64,000 nucleotides of DNA from Colivivens sp963626085 (GTDB lineage Bacteria; Bacteroidota; Bacteroidia; Bacteroidales; Bacteroidaceae), in the NCBI GenBank assembly GCA_963626085.1, contig CAVFVJ010000019.1, positions 1 to 64,000 on the forward strand. The letters are read 5' to 3'. Below the pieces are notes generated by a model. It did no database searches, was not told where the DNA came from, and saw nothing but the letters and a program-made list of their open reading frames with translations. The stretch's first letter is position 1; every line of letters starts with the position of its first letter. Shown piece after piece: positions 1 through 7,380 of the stretch. The position numbers were made by a program, and so were the translations under genes.

Positions 1-44
1 TTGTGTTTAAGAGGAATAAGACGTGTTTCACCACGCAAAATGAC

Positions 45-263
45 CTATAGGTCACCTTTCACTGCGTAGTAGATGTCCTTACAATGTATTTCTACCCATC
101 TACAGAAACCATCAAATCCTTCTTTACGGATTGTTTCTCCGAAAGTTCTATCTCTTTCCATTTTTGCTTTAATACGAGCCATAAGTATTGCGTCTTCATG
201 GCCAAAACCAATAGTACGCAATTTGTCATACCATTCCTGCTCCAAATAATCTAAATTATACAT
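45..263 (-). CDS. hypothetical protein, 72 aa
   Basis: A small protein that I do not recognise. It is rich in charged and aromatic residues, has no signal peptide or membrane segment, and looks helical. Its start lies 4 bases after the stop of the upstream GTPase gene, so it is probably the last visible gene of the operon that begins at upxY. It could be an accessory subunit of the GTPase, but that rests on position alone. The window ends 44 bases downstream, so I cannot say whether the operon continues. Confidence 0.55.
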   Translation of the reverse strand: MYNLDYLEQEWYDKLRTIGFGHEDAILMARIKAKMERDRTFGETIRKEGFDGFCRWVEIHCKDIYYAVKGDL

Positions 264-267
264 TGCT

Positions 268-1107
268 CTATAGTTTTAAATCCTTGATTTGTTCATATTT
301 CTCTCGCCATTCAGGTTCTGCATCTTCAATCCATTCCCTTGGCATCAATCCTAAAACACCAAATATAAAACCTAATGGTGTTGTCTTGACAATAGAGTGT
401 AACAATTCTAATAAATGGTAACGCTTGATAGCAGAATAACAAACTATCTTATTGACGTCAACATCAAGATCTTCATGAAACATTGATGATATATCCTTTT
501 GTTTCAATTGAATTAATTCCTCTTGGCGTGGGTCTGGAAGATTTATTCGTGTATCCCAATGCAGACCTTCATTCTCGCCAAGAATATCAACTTGATTCAC
601 TGCAAGAATTATTTTCTTCTTATCACATGAAGGCAAAACGATATTCTGAAGAATTCTTTCATCTTCTCCTAATGTTCTATTGTCTGCTTTTAGCACATAA
701 ATGATAATGTCACACTGAGGAAGAATCTGACGATAAATCGCTTCAAACTCCTTGTCTTTTCGAATATCATCTCCCAGACCTGGAAGATCTATAATATCAA
801 GACCAATACCAATCTTTAAGTCAAAGCGTTTGCGAATTGCAGTCGTTGTTCCTCTACGAACATCCCCTATATGACCTTTATCGTCAAAGGTCAATGCTTC
901 CGCTACAAAATCGTCAACATCAAACAAATTGTTGATAGTTGTAGTTTTGCCAACTCCTGCCTTCCCAATAATGGCAACAACAGGTGCACGATCAAGGAGT
1001 TCTGTCTGAACTTTAGTTCTAAACTCCTCAAACTCTTTTGGCTTTAGTTTGCTTTCCATGTAGCTCATAAACTGAGCCAACGGAGTGTCTGTTACTTGTT
1101 CGTTCAT
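268..1107 (-). CDS. GTPase, Era/YfjP-like, 279 aa
   Basis: A P-loop GTPase of the TRAFAC class. The G1 loop GKAGVGKT is at residues 48-55, a Thr-rich G2 region at about 87-89, the G3 motif DLPG at 107-110, the G4 motif as NQVD (usually NKxD) at 171-174, and a G5-like YSA at about 224-226. A short hydrophobic stretch near 246-256 may contact a membrane or a partner. The family includes ribosome-binding GTPases and GTPases of unknown role carried in accessory islands; the sequence does not show the partner. The start overlaps the previous gene by 4 bases, so translation is probably coupled. Its place behind two coiled-coil paralogs suggests that it drives or gates a complex with them (inference). 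Confidence 0.85.
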   Translation of the reverse strand: MNEQVTDTPLAQFMSYMESKLKPKEFEEFRTKVQTELLDRAPVVAIIGKAGVGKTTTINNLFDVDDFVAEALTFDDKGHIGDVRRGTTTAIRKRFDLKIGIGLDIIDLPGLGDDIRKDKEFEAIYRQILPQCDIIIYVLKADNRTLGEDERILQNIVLPSCDKKKIILAVNQVDILGENEGLHWDTRINLPDPRQEELIQLKQKDISSMFHEDLDVDVNKIVCYSAIKRYHLLELLHSIVKTTPLGFIFGVLGLMPREWIEDAEPEWREKYEQIKDLKL

Positions 1108-1343
1108 ACTTTTAATAGTTTCTTTATTAGTTTTACCAAAACATCCAGAAAAGACTCGTGCTTCACATTCTTTCCTTGAAGTTTTAACAATTCTTCTTTA
1201 GTAAAAAGACCACTTTCAGCACAGGTTCTATAAATTTCTTGGAAGTTCTTGGTCTGTTTACCTTTCGTTACTTTTCTTACCTTCATCATCAACTCGGCTT
1301 CTGCTTTATCTATACCGATAGCTTGCAATTGTGATGTATCCAT
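1104..1343 (-). CDS. hypothetical small basic protein, 79 aa
   Basis: An unrecognised lysine-rich helical protein. The C-terminal 15 residues form an amphipathic, leucine- and lysine-rich helix that could bind a membrane or a partner. There is no signal peptide. It lies 1 base after the 641-residue protein gene and overlaps the GTPase gene by 4 bases, so it is firmly inside the operon and likely made in proportion to the GTPase. Confidence 0.6.
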   Translation of the reverse strand: MDTSQLQAIGIDKAEAELMMKVRKVTKGKQTKNFQEIYRTCAESGLFTKEELLKLQGKNVKHESFLDVLVKLIKKLLKV

Positions 1344-1344
1344 A

Positions 1345-3270
1345 TCATAATGATTTTAATAATTTTTGTATTCTTATAGCTTCAGAACTACCCAATTCAA
1401 CGGCTTGGTCAATCATCATCATTCCTACACTTGTAGATTGTTGGATTCCATAGCCATGAATATAGCATAATGCTAAATTATAAGTCGCATTTGGGCTATT
1501 TTGTAACATCGCTTTTTCTGCATATAGAGCATGTAAAGACGGCTGTTCGGAAAAGCCATACATACCTTTGTATGCATTCATTAATTTCTCTTGAGCCTTT
1601 CTGTATCCTGATTCTGCTGAATGAAGCAAGAGTAATTCTGCTTCGCTAATTTCGTTTTGTTCAATTAATCTGTTTGCAAAGGTATATTCCAAGAAAGGAT
1701 GACTTGAAATAATATCTTTTGACGGCAAATTAATACTTAAACATTCAGCCTTTCCTCTTTTTATTATTATAGTATAGGCTTGCGGTATTCCTATATTAAT
1801 AAGATATTGAATGATTTCTTGTTGTATAATGGTTAAATTACTTGATTGTTGAATAATTGCTAAAATAAATCCAGAATTAAATGATTGCTCATAATATTTT
1901 TTGCTCAAATTTTCATTATATTTTACACCTATCGAATACTCGTAAATCTCACCTAATCTGAACGTTGCAGCCCCATTGCCTTCATTGGCAAGTTTTTCCA
2001 AACAGACAACATCCGTAGATTCCAATATGGAGTAATCGAAATCGACTGCTTCAAGTATAGATTGAATATCTTCCAACTCCTTTTGATAGTCATTATATAA
2101 TGAACGGAATTTATGAATGAACGGCAAATCTTCTTTTGTAAAGTTGCTTACATCAAGGCATTCGGCAATAGAATGAAATTCGTTGGCTGTATGTTTTGAG
2201 CAATAAGAGATGAAAATCTCCTCTAAAGTTGATTTCTTTGATTCTTCTTTATAGAAACAAGAAGTTCCATCATATAAACTTAATGCCTTAGTATCTTCAA
2301 ATGGTAGCTCTAAACTATTTTTGTTCTCTTCAACGAACAGACTTTCATAATAGCCCTTAGTAGCTTCCACCAAATACTTCATCCCATCCGTATTGATACT
2401 GCCATTAGTAACAAGTGATGGTAGATGCGGTGCCTTGCCTAAAGAAGACCAGAAGTATGTATCTGCCATATAGCCGATAAGACATTGCAGATATGGAATT
2501 AAGTCTTCAAGCACTTCAGATGCCAATTCTGAATCGTGAGCATAGTCAAGAGAATAAGTATAGTCACGTTGGAACTCAGTAGGCTCTATTTCTGGAATAG
2601 TAAACTCGTCAGATGAAGATGCACCTACACCCCACGTGCGCACTTGGAACACCATTTTTCCGTCAGTTGGTCGAAACTCTGGGGTTATAAGCAAGGTTGG
2701 AAGGTTGCTTAGTGCAGTACGCATTGAGGCAATCTGTACCTCAGTAGGGTGCGTGTTAGATTTCCATGCTCCACTATAAAAGAGAATGGGATGGTCTGAC
2801 GCAATACTCCAATGTTGATTACTGTAGTTTTCCAATGCTTCCTCTATCAGAGAAAAGACCGAGGTGTTAAAATTTTGAGAATTGGACGGAGTGAGGATGC
2901 AATGCAAGGCTATGGTTTCTTCTTGCTGAGCAAGTAGATTACCAAGAGCTTGATTTTTCATCACAATAGGTAATACGTTCAGCGGCCAGTTGTTGATGGT
3001 GGCAGAGTATGCCATACTGTGAAGCAGGTTATCCACCTCACCTTGCAAATCCTTCAAACGTTGCTGGTGCTTTTGCTCTTCCAATTCCAGTGTAAGGGCT
3101 TGTCCCTCGCGCATGATTTGCCACATGCGCTGAGTGTTACGCTCAAGAGCAGCCTGTTCGAACTCCTCACGCTTTTGACGGAGTTGCTCGTTCTGCCTGC
3201 TGCCACACCAGTTGTTGTAGATTTGCAAACCTACATTGGCAAGCACCATAGTTATGGTTCCTATTGGCAT
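1345..3270 (-). CDS. coiled-coil protein with Sel1-like repeats, paralog of the upstream gene, 641 aa
   Basis: The N-terminal 20 residues are hydrophobic and could be a membrane anchor. Residues 23-85 form a highly charged Gln/Glu-rich coiled coil. Residues 90-290 form a domain shared with the upstream gene: WPL..LP near 95, LPTLLITP at 190-197 and GKAPHLPSL at 278-286 match WPL..LP, LPTLVIAP and GKKPTLPYL there. The C-terminal half carries Sel1/TPR-like repeats (about 430-470 and 590-640), usually protein-binding. I do not recognise the shared domain. It is probably a scaffold of a complex with the paralog and the GTPase (inference). It is 3 bases from the previous gene. Confidence 0.7.
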   Translation of the reverse strand: MPIGTITMVLANVGLQIYNNWCGSRQNEQLRQKREEFEQAALERNTQRMWQIMREGQALTLELEEQKHQQRLKDLQGEVDNLLHSMAYSATINNWPLNVLPIVMKNQALGNLLAQQEETIALHCILTPSNSQNFNTSVFSLIEEALENYSNQHWSIASDHPILFYSGAWKSNTHPTEVQIASMRTALSNLPTLLITPEFRPTDGKMVFQVRTWGVGASSSDEFTIPEIEPTEFQRDYTYSLDYAHDSELASEVLEDLIPYLQCLIGYMADTYFWSSLGKAPHLPSLVTNGSINTDGMKYLVEATKGYYESLFVEENKNSLELPFEDTKALSLYDGTSCFYKEESKKSTLEEIFISYCSKHTANEFHSIAECLDVSNFTKEDLPFIHKFRSLYNDYQKELEDIQSILEAVDFDYSILESTDVVCLEKLANEGNGAATFRLGEIYEYSIGVKYNENLSKKYYEQSFNSGFILAIIQQSSNLTIIQQEIIQYLINIGIPQAYTIIIKRGKAECLSINLPSKDIISSHPFLEYTFANRLIEQNEISEAELLLLHSAESGYRKAQEKLMNAYKGMYGFSEQPSLHALYAEKAMLQNSPNATYNLALCYIHGYGIQQSTSVGMMMIDQAVELGSSEAIRIQKLLKSL

Positions 3271-3273
3271 AAG

Positions 3274-4332
3274 CTAAATTGTTGATTGGATTTGTTCTTT
3301 TATATCGTTTATCTCCTCTCGGCTATACACCTCGAGCAAGTGTGGAGTCGTATCTTCGTTGAGAGAAGCAAGAATGGTCTGATTCTCTTGTTTGATGAAC
3401 ATTTGGATGCCTTCGTGACTTGTAGCGATAGCCTTCATTGTTTCGTGTGCCGAGTCGTTGAGCAGATAAGGCAAAGTTGGCTTTTTACCTTGGGTAAGCA
3501 ACAAATAAGAGTCGCGTACCGAACCTGTGATGACCGACACGGCTGTATGAAATGTTTCCATTGCCCCTTTTCGGTATTCGTCATCGGCTAAAGCCTTTTC
3601 GGGAGAGAAATCCATGTTGAACAAAGGTCGGATAAGAGGACGTGCAGCCTGTGGTTCCCATACAGCCCCCTTAAAGTTGATATGCCCATCTATGTAATGC
3701 GGAGCAATTACCAATGTGGGGAGTTGACTCATGAGGAAGTGGATATTCATGATGCTTGCATTACCGCCTTGAATATCGGACTTGCAGCAAGCATCTTTCC
3801 AGTAATGCACATTGCCAATAAGGGGAATGTCCTTTTGTACTATAGAATATTCCAACTCCTCATACAAATCTTTGTCTTGTTCATTAGCTCCTCCATACTT
3901 CTTTTGTGGTAAAAGAGGTGTGCGCATCAGTATGACATTCAGATGAGGATGGGCAAAAGCCTTCTCACTCTTTGTCTTTTCGAGCAATACATAAGGAAGT
4001 TGGGGATCAAGCGGCCAACATTGTTTGAAGTAGGTTTGCAGTTCATCCACTTTCATTTTTGAAATGAATGTGGCTACACTCTCTTCTTGTTTATATTGGC
4101 GAGCGACTTCAAGCATACGACGACGAAAGGCGATTTCTTCTTGTCTCTTTTGGTCATCGGTTAAATTGCGTGCCCGCTCCAGTTCATGTTGGAAAGCCTC
4201 AGAACGTTCATGAGCCTTATCTTGCACATGACGGTTTTTCCATCCCAAAAGCGTAGAGCTGATAGAGTTGGCTATCCAAAACATGCCGTAACCAGGAAGG
4301 TGTACGTTTTGTGATGCTATGGGTATATCCAT
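3274..4332 (-). CDS. coiled-coil protein of unknown family, paralog of the downstream gene, 352 aa
   Basis: A short hydrophobic N-terminus (about residues 12-30) is followed by a charged coiled coil at 33-85 and then the domain shared with the 641-residue protein: WPLDPQLP at 106-113, LPTLVIAP at 204-211 and GKKPTLPYL at 282-290. It ends where the Sel1-like repeats of the longer paralog begin, so the pair looks like a tandem duplication in which one copy has or gained a repeat domain. No catalytic motif is visible. A heteromeric membrane-associated assembly is plausible but is inference only. Confidence 0.68.
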   Translation of the reverse strand: MDIPIASQNVHLPGYGMFWIANSISSTLLGWKNRHVQDKAHERSEAFQHELERARNLTDDQKRQEEIAFRRRMLEVARQYKQEESVATFISKMKVDELQTYFKQCWPLDPQLPYVLLEKTKSEKAFAHPHLNVILMRTPLLPQKKYGGANEQDKDLYEELEYSIVQKDIPLIGNVHYWKDACCKSDIQGGNASIMNIHFLMSQLPTLVIAPHYIDGHINFKGAVWEPQAARPLIRPLFNMDFSPEKALADDEYRKGAMETFHTAVSVITGSVRDSYLLLTQGKKPTLPYLLNDSAHETMKAIATSHEGIQMFIKQENQTILASLNEDTTPHLLEVYSREEINDIKEQIQSTI

Positions 4333-4358
4333 TGAAATCTTTCTGTGAAATTATTAAA

Positions 4359-4811
4359 CTATGGTTGTAGTGATGCGTCATCAAAAGAAGAAGTTCCATC
4401 ATCTAAATCAAACGAGTCATCATTTGTATTGAATATGTCATCATGATTGATGTCAATATCTTGGTTGGTTTGAAATGGTGAATCATTATCAAAATTATCG
4501 TCTCCAGCAAGTGAAGCGTCAAAGTTTGCCACATCGCCAAAAGCAGCAACTCCCAATTCGTTATCAGAAGAATTGAATGGTTCGATTTGTGGTAATTCAA
4601 AATCTATAGAATTGGTATCGAAAGGAGTATCTTCTGGTTGCCATTCAGCCATAAAAGTATCAGCTTCTTTAGACAGAGTAACAAGTTGGCTCAGCGATTC
4701 GTTTTTACTAACCACATTGTCGATAGTTTGCATTTCGGTATCGGACAAATTGTGGTCAAGATAGGCTGCAAAGCGTTCTATACTTAGAGGTATGTTTGGG
4801 TGTTTATCCAT
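4359..4811 (-). CDS. acidic protein, probable anti-sigma or sigma-partner, 150 aa
   Basis: The start chosen (MDKH) overlaps the end of the sigma factor gene by 8 bases and has a strong AGGAGG upstream, unusual in this phylum. A longer reading starting at 4916 would run inside the sigma gene and is unlikely. Residues 1-45 (PLSIERFAAYLDHNLSDTEM) resemble the N-terminus of Bacteroidetes anti-sigma proteins. The rest is an Asp/Asn-rich, very acidic low-complexity tail with no transmembrane helix. Coupled translation with the sigma factor supports a direct partnership. The anti-sigma role is inferred from this and not shown by a domain. Confidence 0.65.
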   Translation of the reverse strand: MDKHPNIPLSIERFAAYLDHNLSDTEMQTIDNVVSKNESLSQLVTLSKEADTFMAEWQPEDTPFDTNSIDFELPQIEPFNSSDNELGVAAFGDVANFDASLAGDDNFDNDSPFQTNQDIDINHDDIFNTNDDSFDLDDGTSSFDDASLQP

Positions 4812-5427
4812 GTCGTTCCTCCTTTCTGAAAATTCGCTCGTACTGCTCCTTGGCGAGTTTATGCTTATTATAATAGTTCTCCATTGACATTCCCAATTCT
4901 TTTGCAGTTTCCTCATTGGTCTTCAACTCCAAATAACGCAGACGTATCAACTCGCTATATCGCTTGTTAGGCATCTGCTTAATGATAGTTAGAGCGTCTT
5001 GACGATTGAGATTTGAAAAATCTATCTCTATAGAGCCGTAAACGGCATCGGCTCTATCACCTTCAATATAATCATCTTTCATGTCAGAATGGAAAATCTG
5101 CTCATGTTTTGGCATACGCTCTTTCTGTTCAAACTGTTTATAGCAGTAAAACAAACAGGCAGTCTTCAGCCAACTGGTCAATGTACTCTCACCTCTGAAG
5201 TTTTCCATCTGGCACTTTCCTGTTGCCTTACTTGGAGCGAGAACAACAATGTATATCTCGTCTATAAACTCCTTGCAATTTGCACAATCGGTATAGTAGT
5301 TGTCATATATGGACTTAAACAGGGGATAGCATTGTTGATAGAAGTATTTACGTGTAACCATTTCATCCTTGTTTATCAAGGACTTGGCTATCTGCAAATC
5401 TTGTGTAAATATCTTTTTTACTGTCAT
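4804..5427 (-). CDS. ECF-type RNA polymerase sigma factor, 207 aa
   Basis: A sigma-70 family protein of ECF size. Region 2 is at about residues 25-105, with the FRGESTLTSWLKT core that ECF factors carry. Region 4 is at about 145-200, with the helix-turn-helix reading LRYLELKTNEETAKELGMSMENYYN. It would direct RNA polymerase to a small regulon, probably including its own operon, although I could not identify its promoter. It lies 33 bases after upxY and overlaps the putative anti-sigma gene. Confidence 0.9.
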   Translation of the reverse strand: MTVKKIFTQDLQIAKSLINKDEMVTRKYFYQQCYPLFKSIYDNYYTDCANCKEFIDEIYIVVLAPSKATGKCQMENFRGESTLTSWLKTACLFYCYKQFEQKERMPKHEQIFHSDMKDDYIEGDRADAVYGSIEIDFSNLNRQDALTIIKQMPNKRYSELIRLRYLELKTNEETAKELGMSMENYYNKHKLAKEQYERIFRKEERHG

Positions 5428-5460
5428 TGCTATATCTATATAATAAGGTATAGGAAACTT

Positions 5461-6204
5461 TTACTTCTGCTTATCTTCTACCACTTCACAATAAGCACTC
5501 GGTACATACGCTGTCATCACGGTTAATAAGTCCCCTAAAACAATACCTACTCGCTGCTGCCCTTTGTGACGTGCCACTCTGCCTATAAAACCTTCAAACG
5601 CACCCTTTACGACCTTTACCAACTGCCCTTTCTCAAACTTCTGCACTTCTCCTGAGACAATGATAACGTCATCTTCCTCTGAAGCGCACGCAATCTTTAG
5701 GCTTTCCATCTGATAGTCAGGAACTATCAATGGAGTTTTCTCTATTCTGCTGCCAATATGGGTGTGGTGATAATAAAAACGAAGGAACGGGAGGTTTACG
5801 TTGTCGTAAACAAATGTTTTGAGTTGTTTTTCGGTGCCGCAGGCGAAGAAGATGTTTGGTAAACGTGACTCGGTAACAACTTTGCGCTTACCATTTATAA
5901 GTTTAACTGAACTGATTGTTGGATAGAAAGCCGTGACACCTTTGGCGGTCATATAGTCGTATGCCTTTTTCTCTCTACCATAAGTGGTGCGTAAGGCATA
6001 CCAATGAGGAACACCTTCCTCTTTTTGTGCTTTAGTCTTTACTGCTATATGCGCATTTCTGGTGGACACCCCTGTTTGTGAACTCTCTGCGGAAACAGTG
6101 CTTTGAGCTTCGGGGAGGGCGTTGGAGGTAAGTCCAGCGCAAGGAGGGAATTCACCACCTCCTGGGGTGTGCGCATCTTGCAATGCACATTCATCGACTT
6201 TCAT
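5461..6204 (-). CDS. UpxY/NusG-like transcription antiterminator, 247 aa
   Basis: A specialised NusG paralog. The NGN domain starts at WYALRTTYGREKKA (residues 68-81) and a KOW motif lies at about 193-223 (GQLVKVVKGAFEGFIGRV). Relatives (UpxY of Bacteroides capsule loci, LoaP) bind RNA polymerase early in their own operon and prevent premature termination. This gene heads an operon with a sigma factor and GTPase and not a capsule locus. The first 65 residues are an odd Gly/Pro/Ser/Ala-rich extension absent from typical family members; no in-frame Met follows before the NGN domain. The start codon lies inside an inverted repeat with the leader, so its translation is probably controlled. Confidence 0.85.
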   Translation of the reverse strand: MKVDECALQDAHTPGGGEFPPCAGLTSNALPEAQSTVSAESSQTGVSTRNAHIAVKTKAQKEEGVPHWYALRTTYGREKKAYDYMTAKGVTAFYPTISSVKLINGKRKVVTESRLPNIFFACGTEKQLKTFVYDNVNLPFLRFYYHHTHIGSRIEKTPLIVPDYQMESLKIACASEEDDVIIVSGEVQKFEKGQLVKVVKGAFEGFIGRVARHKGQQRVGIVLGDLLTVMTAYVPSAYCEVVEDKQK

Positions 6205-6358
6205 ATCGGTGTTAACTTATTCTAAGCAGAACCCAGTTAATAAATTGACACAAAAAAGAAGCGTGGAGAACCTACCTGTTGTCCGTCCCACGCACTGAGG
6301 CTCTCGCATTGCCTATTATAGTTGAACAGACAACGTCAGAGCCCACGCCGATATGAAA
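6199..6358 (-). promoter_or_regulatory. leader structure that can sequester the upxY start codon, with terminator-like hairpin
   Basis: Read on the minus strand, an 11-base arm at 6348-6358 is the perfect reverse complement of 6199-6209, which contains the upxY ATG (6202-6204). Between the arms lies a nested hairpin: 6343-6348 pairs with 6261-6266 (GCGTGG/CCACGC) and 6327-6334 with 6278-6285. It is followed by a U-rich run (6246-6260), as in an intrinsic terminator. An alternative pairing of GGCTCT with AGAGCC in the same stretch suggests switching. This reads as an attenuator plus translational clamp. The ligand or trigger is unknown; UpxY itself is a candidate. Confidence 0.6.
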
Positions 6359-6372
6359 ACCTTTACCGTAAA

Positions 6373-6433
6373 GAGACCTATATAATACAGTCAACTGCAT
6401 CCGTATGGATACAATCTATGCTTACAAGGTCTC
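6373..6433 (-). ncRNA. structured element in the upxY leader
   Basis: On the minus strand GAGACCT (6427-6433) pairs with AGGTCTC (6373-6379), closing a loop that holds a six-pair hairpin with a four-base loop (6397-6402 with 6407-6412). Together with the downstream element it makes the leader look like folded RNA and not spacer. I tested RNase P RNA, tmRNA and SRP RNA by their conserved cores and none fits. No coding sequence is convincing in 6205-6695. Confidence 0.45.
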
Positions 6434-6695
6434 CACGGGATTCGATATAATCACACCCGGGACATCTACCGTTGCTGAGTTCAAGACTATAATGACTGTG
6501 AATGTGCGAGATTACAGTGCGTCTCAAACAGAGCGTCAAGTAAACGCCTTTATTATGTCGTGCCTCGTTACCCACCCAACCGCCTTGTCATGGGGCGTGC
6601 GCCTCACTGAAGGCTCGGCGTGTGCTGAGGCTTGAACCGCTTGCTCGTCTACGAGGGGCTGTGACACCCAACCCGACTCACTCGCAATCCAACGG

Positions 6696-6726
6696 CAAAT
6701 ATACAAAATTTTTATCTTGCAACAAA
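6696..6726 (-). promoter_or_regulatory. promoter of the upxY operon
   Basis: On the minus strand TTTG (6723-6726), 19 bases, then TATATTTG (6696-6703): the Bacteroidetes housekeeping consensus. Transcription would begin near 6690, giving a leader of about 485 bases before the upxY start codon. Confidence 0.6.
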
Positions 6727-6828
6727 CATACACACATTTTTTTCAATAAAAACAATCATGGTTCCGCTGTTTTTATTGCGGAAATGAGAGTAGAGGGCGA
6801 TCAATGCCCATAAAAAGCGTTACATGGT

Positions 6829-6896
6829 TGCAACGTGTGACAACCGGATGTTGATGCAACATAAGACAACCTGAAGTAGTTGCAACGTGAGACACG
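6829..6896. repeat. three tandem 26-bp repeats
   Basis: Units begin at 6829, 6855 and 6881 with the core TGCAAC(G/A)T(G/A)(A/T)GACA(A/C). The spacing is exactly 26 bases and the linkers diverge. There is no open frame across them. They lie in the intergenic stretch shared by the divergent upxY operon and the ATPase gene; their binding protein is unknown. Confidence 0.6.
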
Positions 6897-7065
6897 TCGC
6901 CCACTACAAGTTCTATGAGGCAAAATGAAAGGGCACAGTCTGTAGTCGACACACTCAAAGACTAAACATTTCGGTATTTTCGGAGGATTCCTACAAAAAC
7001 ATTTGCGTAATCCAAATAAATGAACCATATTTGCACCCACAATCACCCGAATGAATGCATCAAAA

Positions 7066-7141
7066 CACTCGAGTGAATTCATCAAAACACTCGAGTGAAT
7101 CGATCGTTTCACTCGAGTGAAATGATCGATTCACTCGAGAG
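7066..7141. repeat. four palindromic sites with 22-bp spacing
   Basis: CACTCGAGTG occurs at 7066, 7088 and 7110, with CACTCGAGAG at 7132, each exactly 22 bases apart, about two DNA helix turns. The last three sites are nested in one near-perfect palindrome of 54 bases (7088-7141) centred at 7114/7115. This geometry suits cooperative binding of a dimeric protein along one face of the DNA. Confidence 0.75.
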
Positions 7142-7258
7142 CTTTTTTTCGCTGGAGTTTCGACATCTAACAGCATTAACTATCAAATGTATTAATACTA
7201 AGAACTGGTAACGAGTCGCTGAATAGTTACAATTTAGATATATGTCACAAAACCGTTC

Positions 7259-7335
7259 AAACCTTTCATTCAGAATGAAAGGTTTTACACAAATCTTTTC
7301 ATTCGAAATGAAAAGATTTCACAAATTTCATTTGT
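7259..7335. repeat. inverted-repeat units just upstream of and overlapping the ATPase promoter
   Basis: Two 12-13 bp inverted repeats, 7259-7270 with 7274-7285 and 7291-7303 with 7307-7319, have centres 33 bases apart and related sequence (CTTTCATT/AATGAAAG type). A shorter one (7321-7326 with 7330-7335) overlaps the -33 box of the promoter. The layout is typical of an operator for repression or autoregulation. Confidence 0.6.
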
Positions 7336-7362
7336 AGCTTACGGTGAATTATCATATCTTTG
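7331..7362 (+). promoter_or_regulatory. promoter of the AAA/DUF4143 ATPase gene
   Basis: TTTG (7331-7334), exactly 20 bases, TATCTTTG (7355-7362). A possible TTG start at 7360 would lie inside the -7 box, so the ATG at 7381 is the real start. Confidence 0.8.
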
Positions 7363-7380
7363 CAGGCAAAATCGTCGGAT

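Noticed and set aside
4811..4916. Longer start for the acidic anti-sigma-like protein
   Set aside because: The extra residues are a shifted reading of the sigma factor's region 4; the ATG at 4811 has a strong ribosome site.
6205..6695. RNase P RNA, tmRNA or SRP RNA in the upxY leader; 6S RNA also considered
   Set aside because: Conserved cores of the first three are missing; the hairpin at 6261-6348 is shorter than a usual 6S RNA, though this cannot be excluded without a covariance search.
6829..7141. CRISPR array
   Set aside because: Repeats are short palindromes with two different periods, no uniform spacers and no cas genes.
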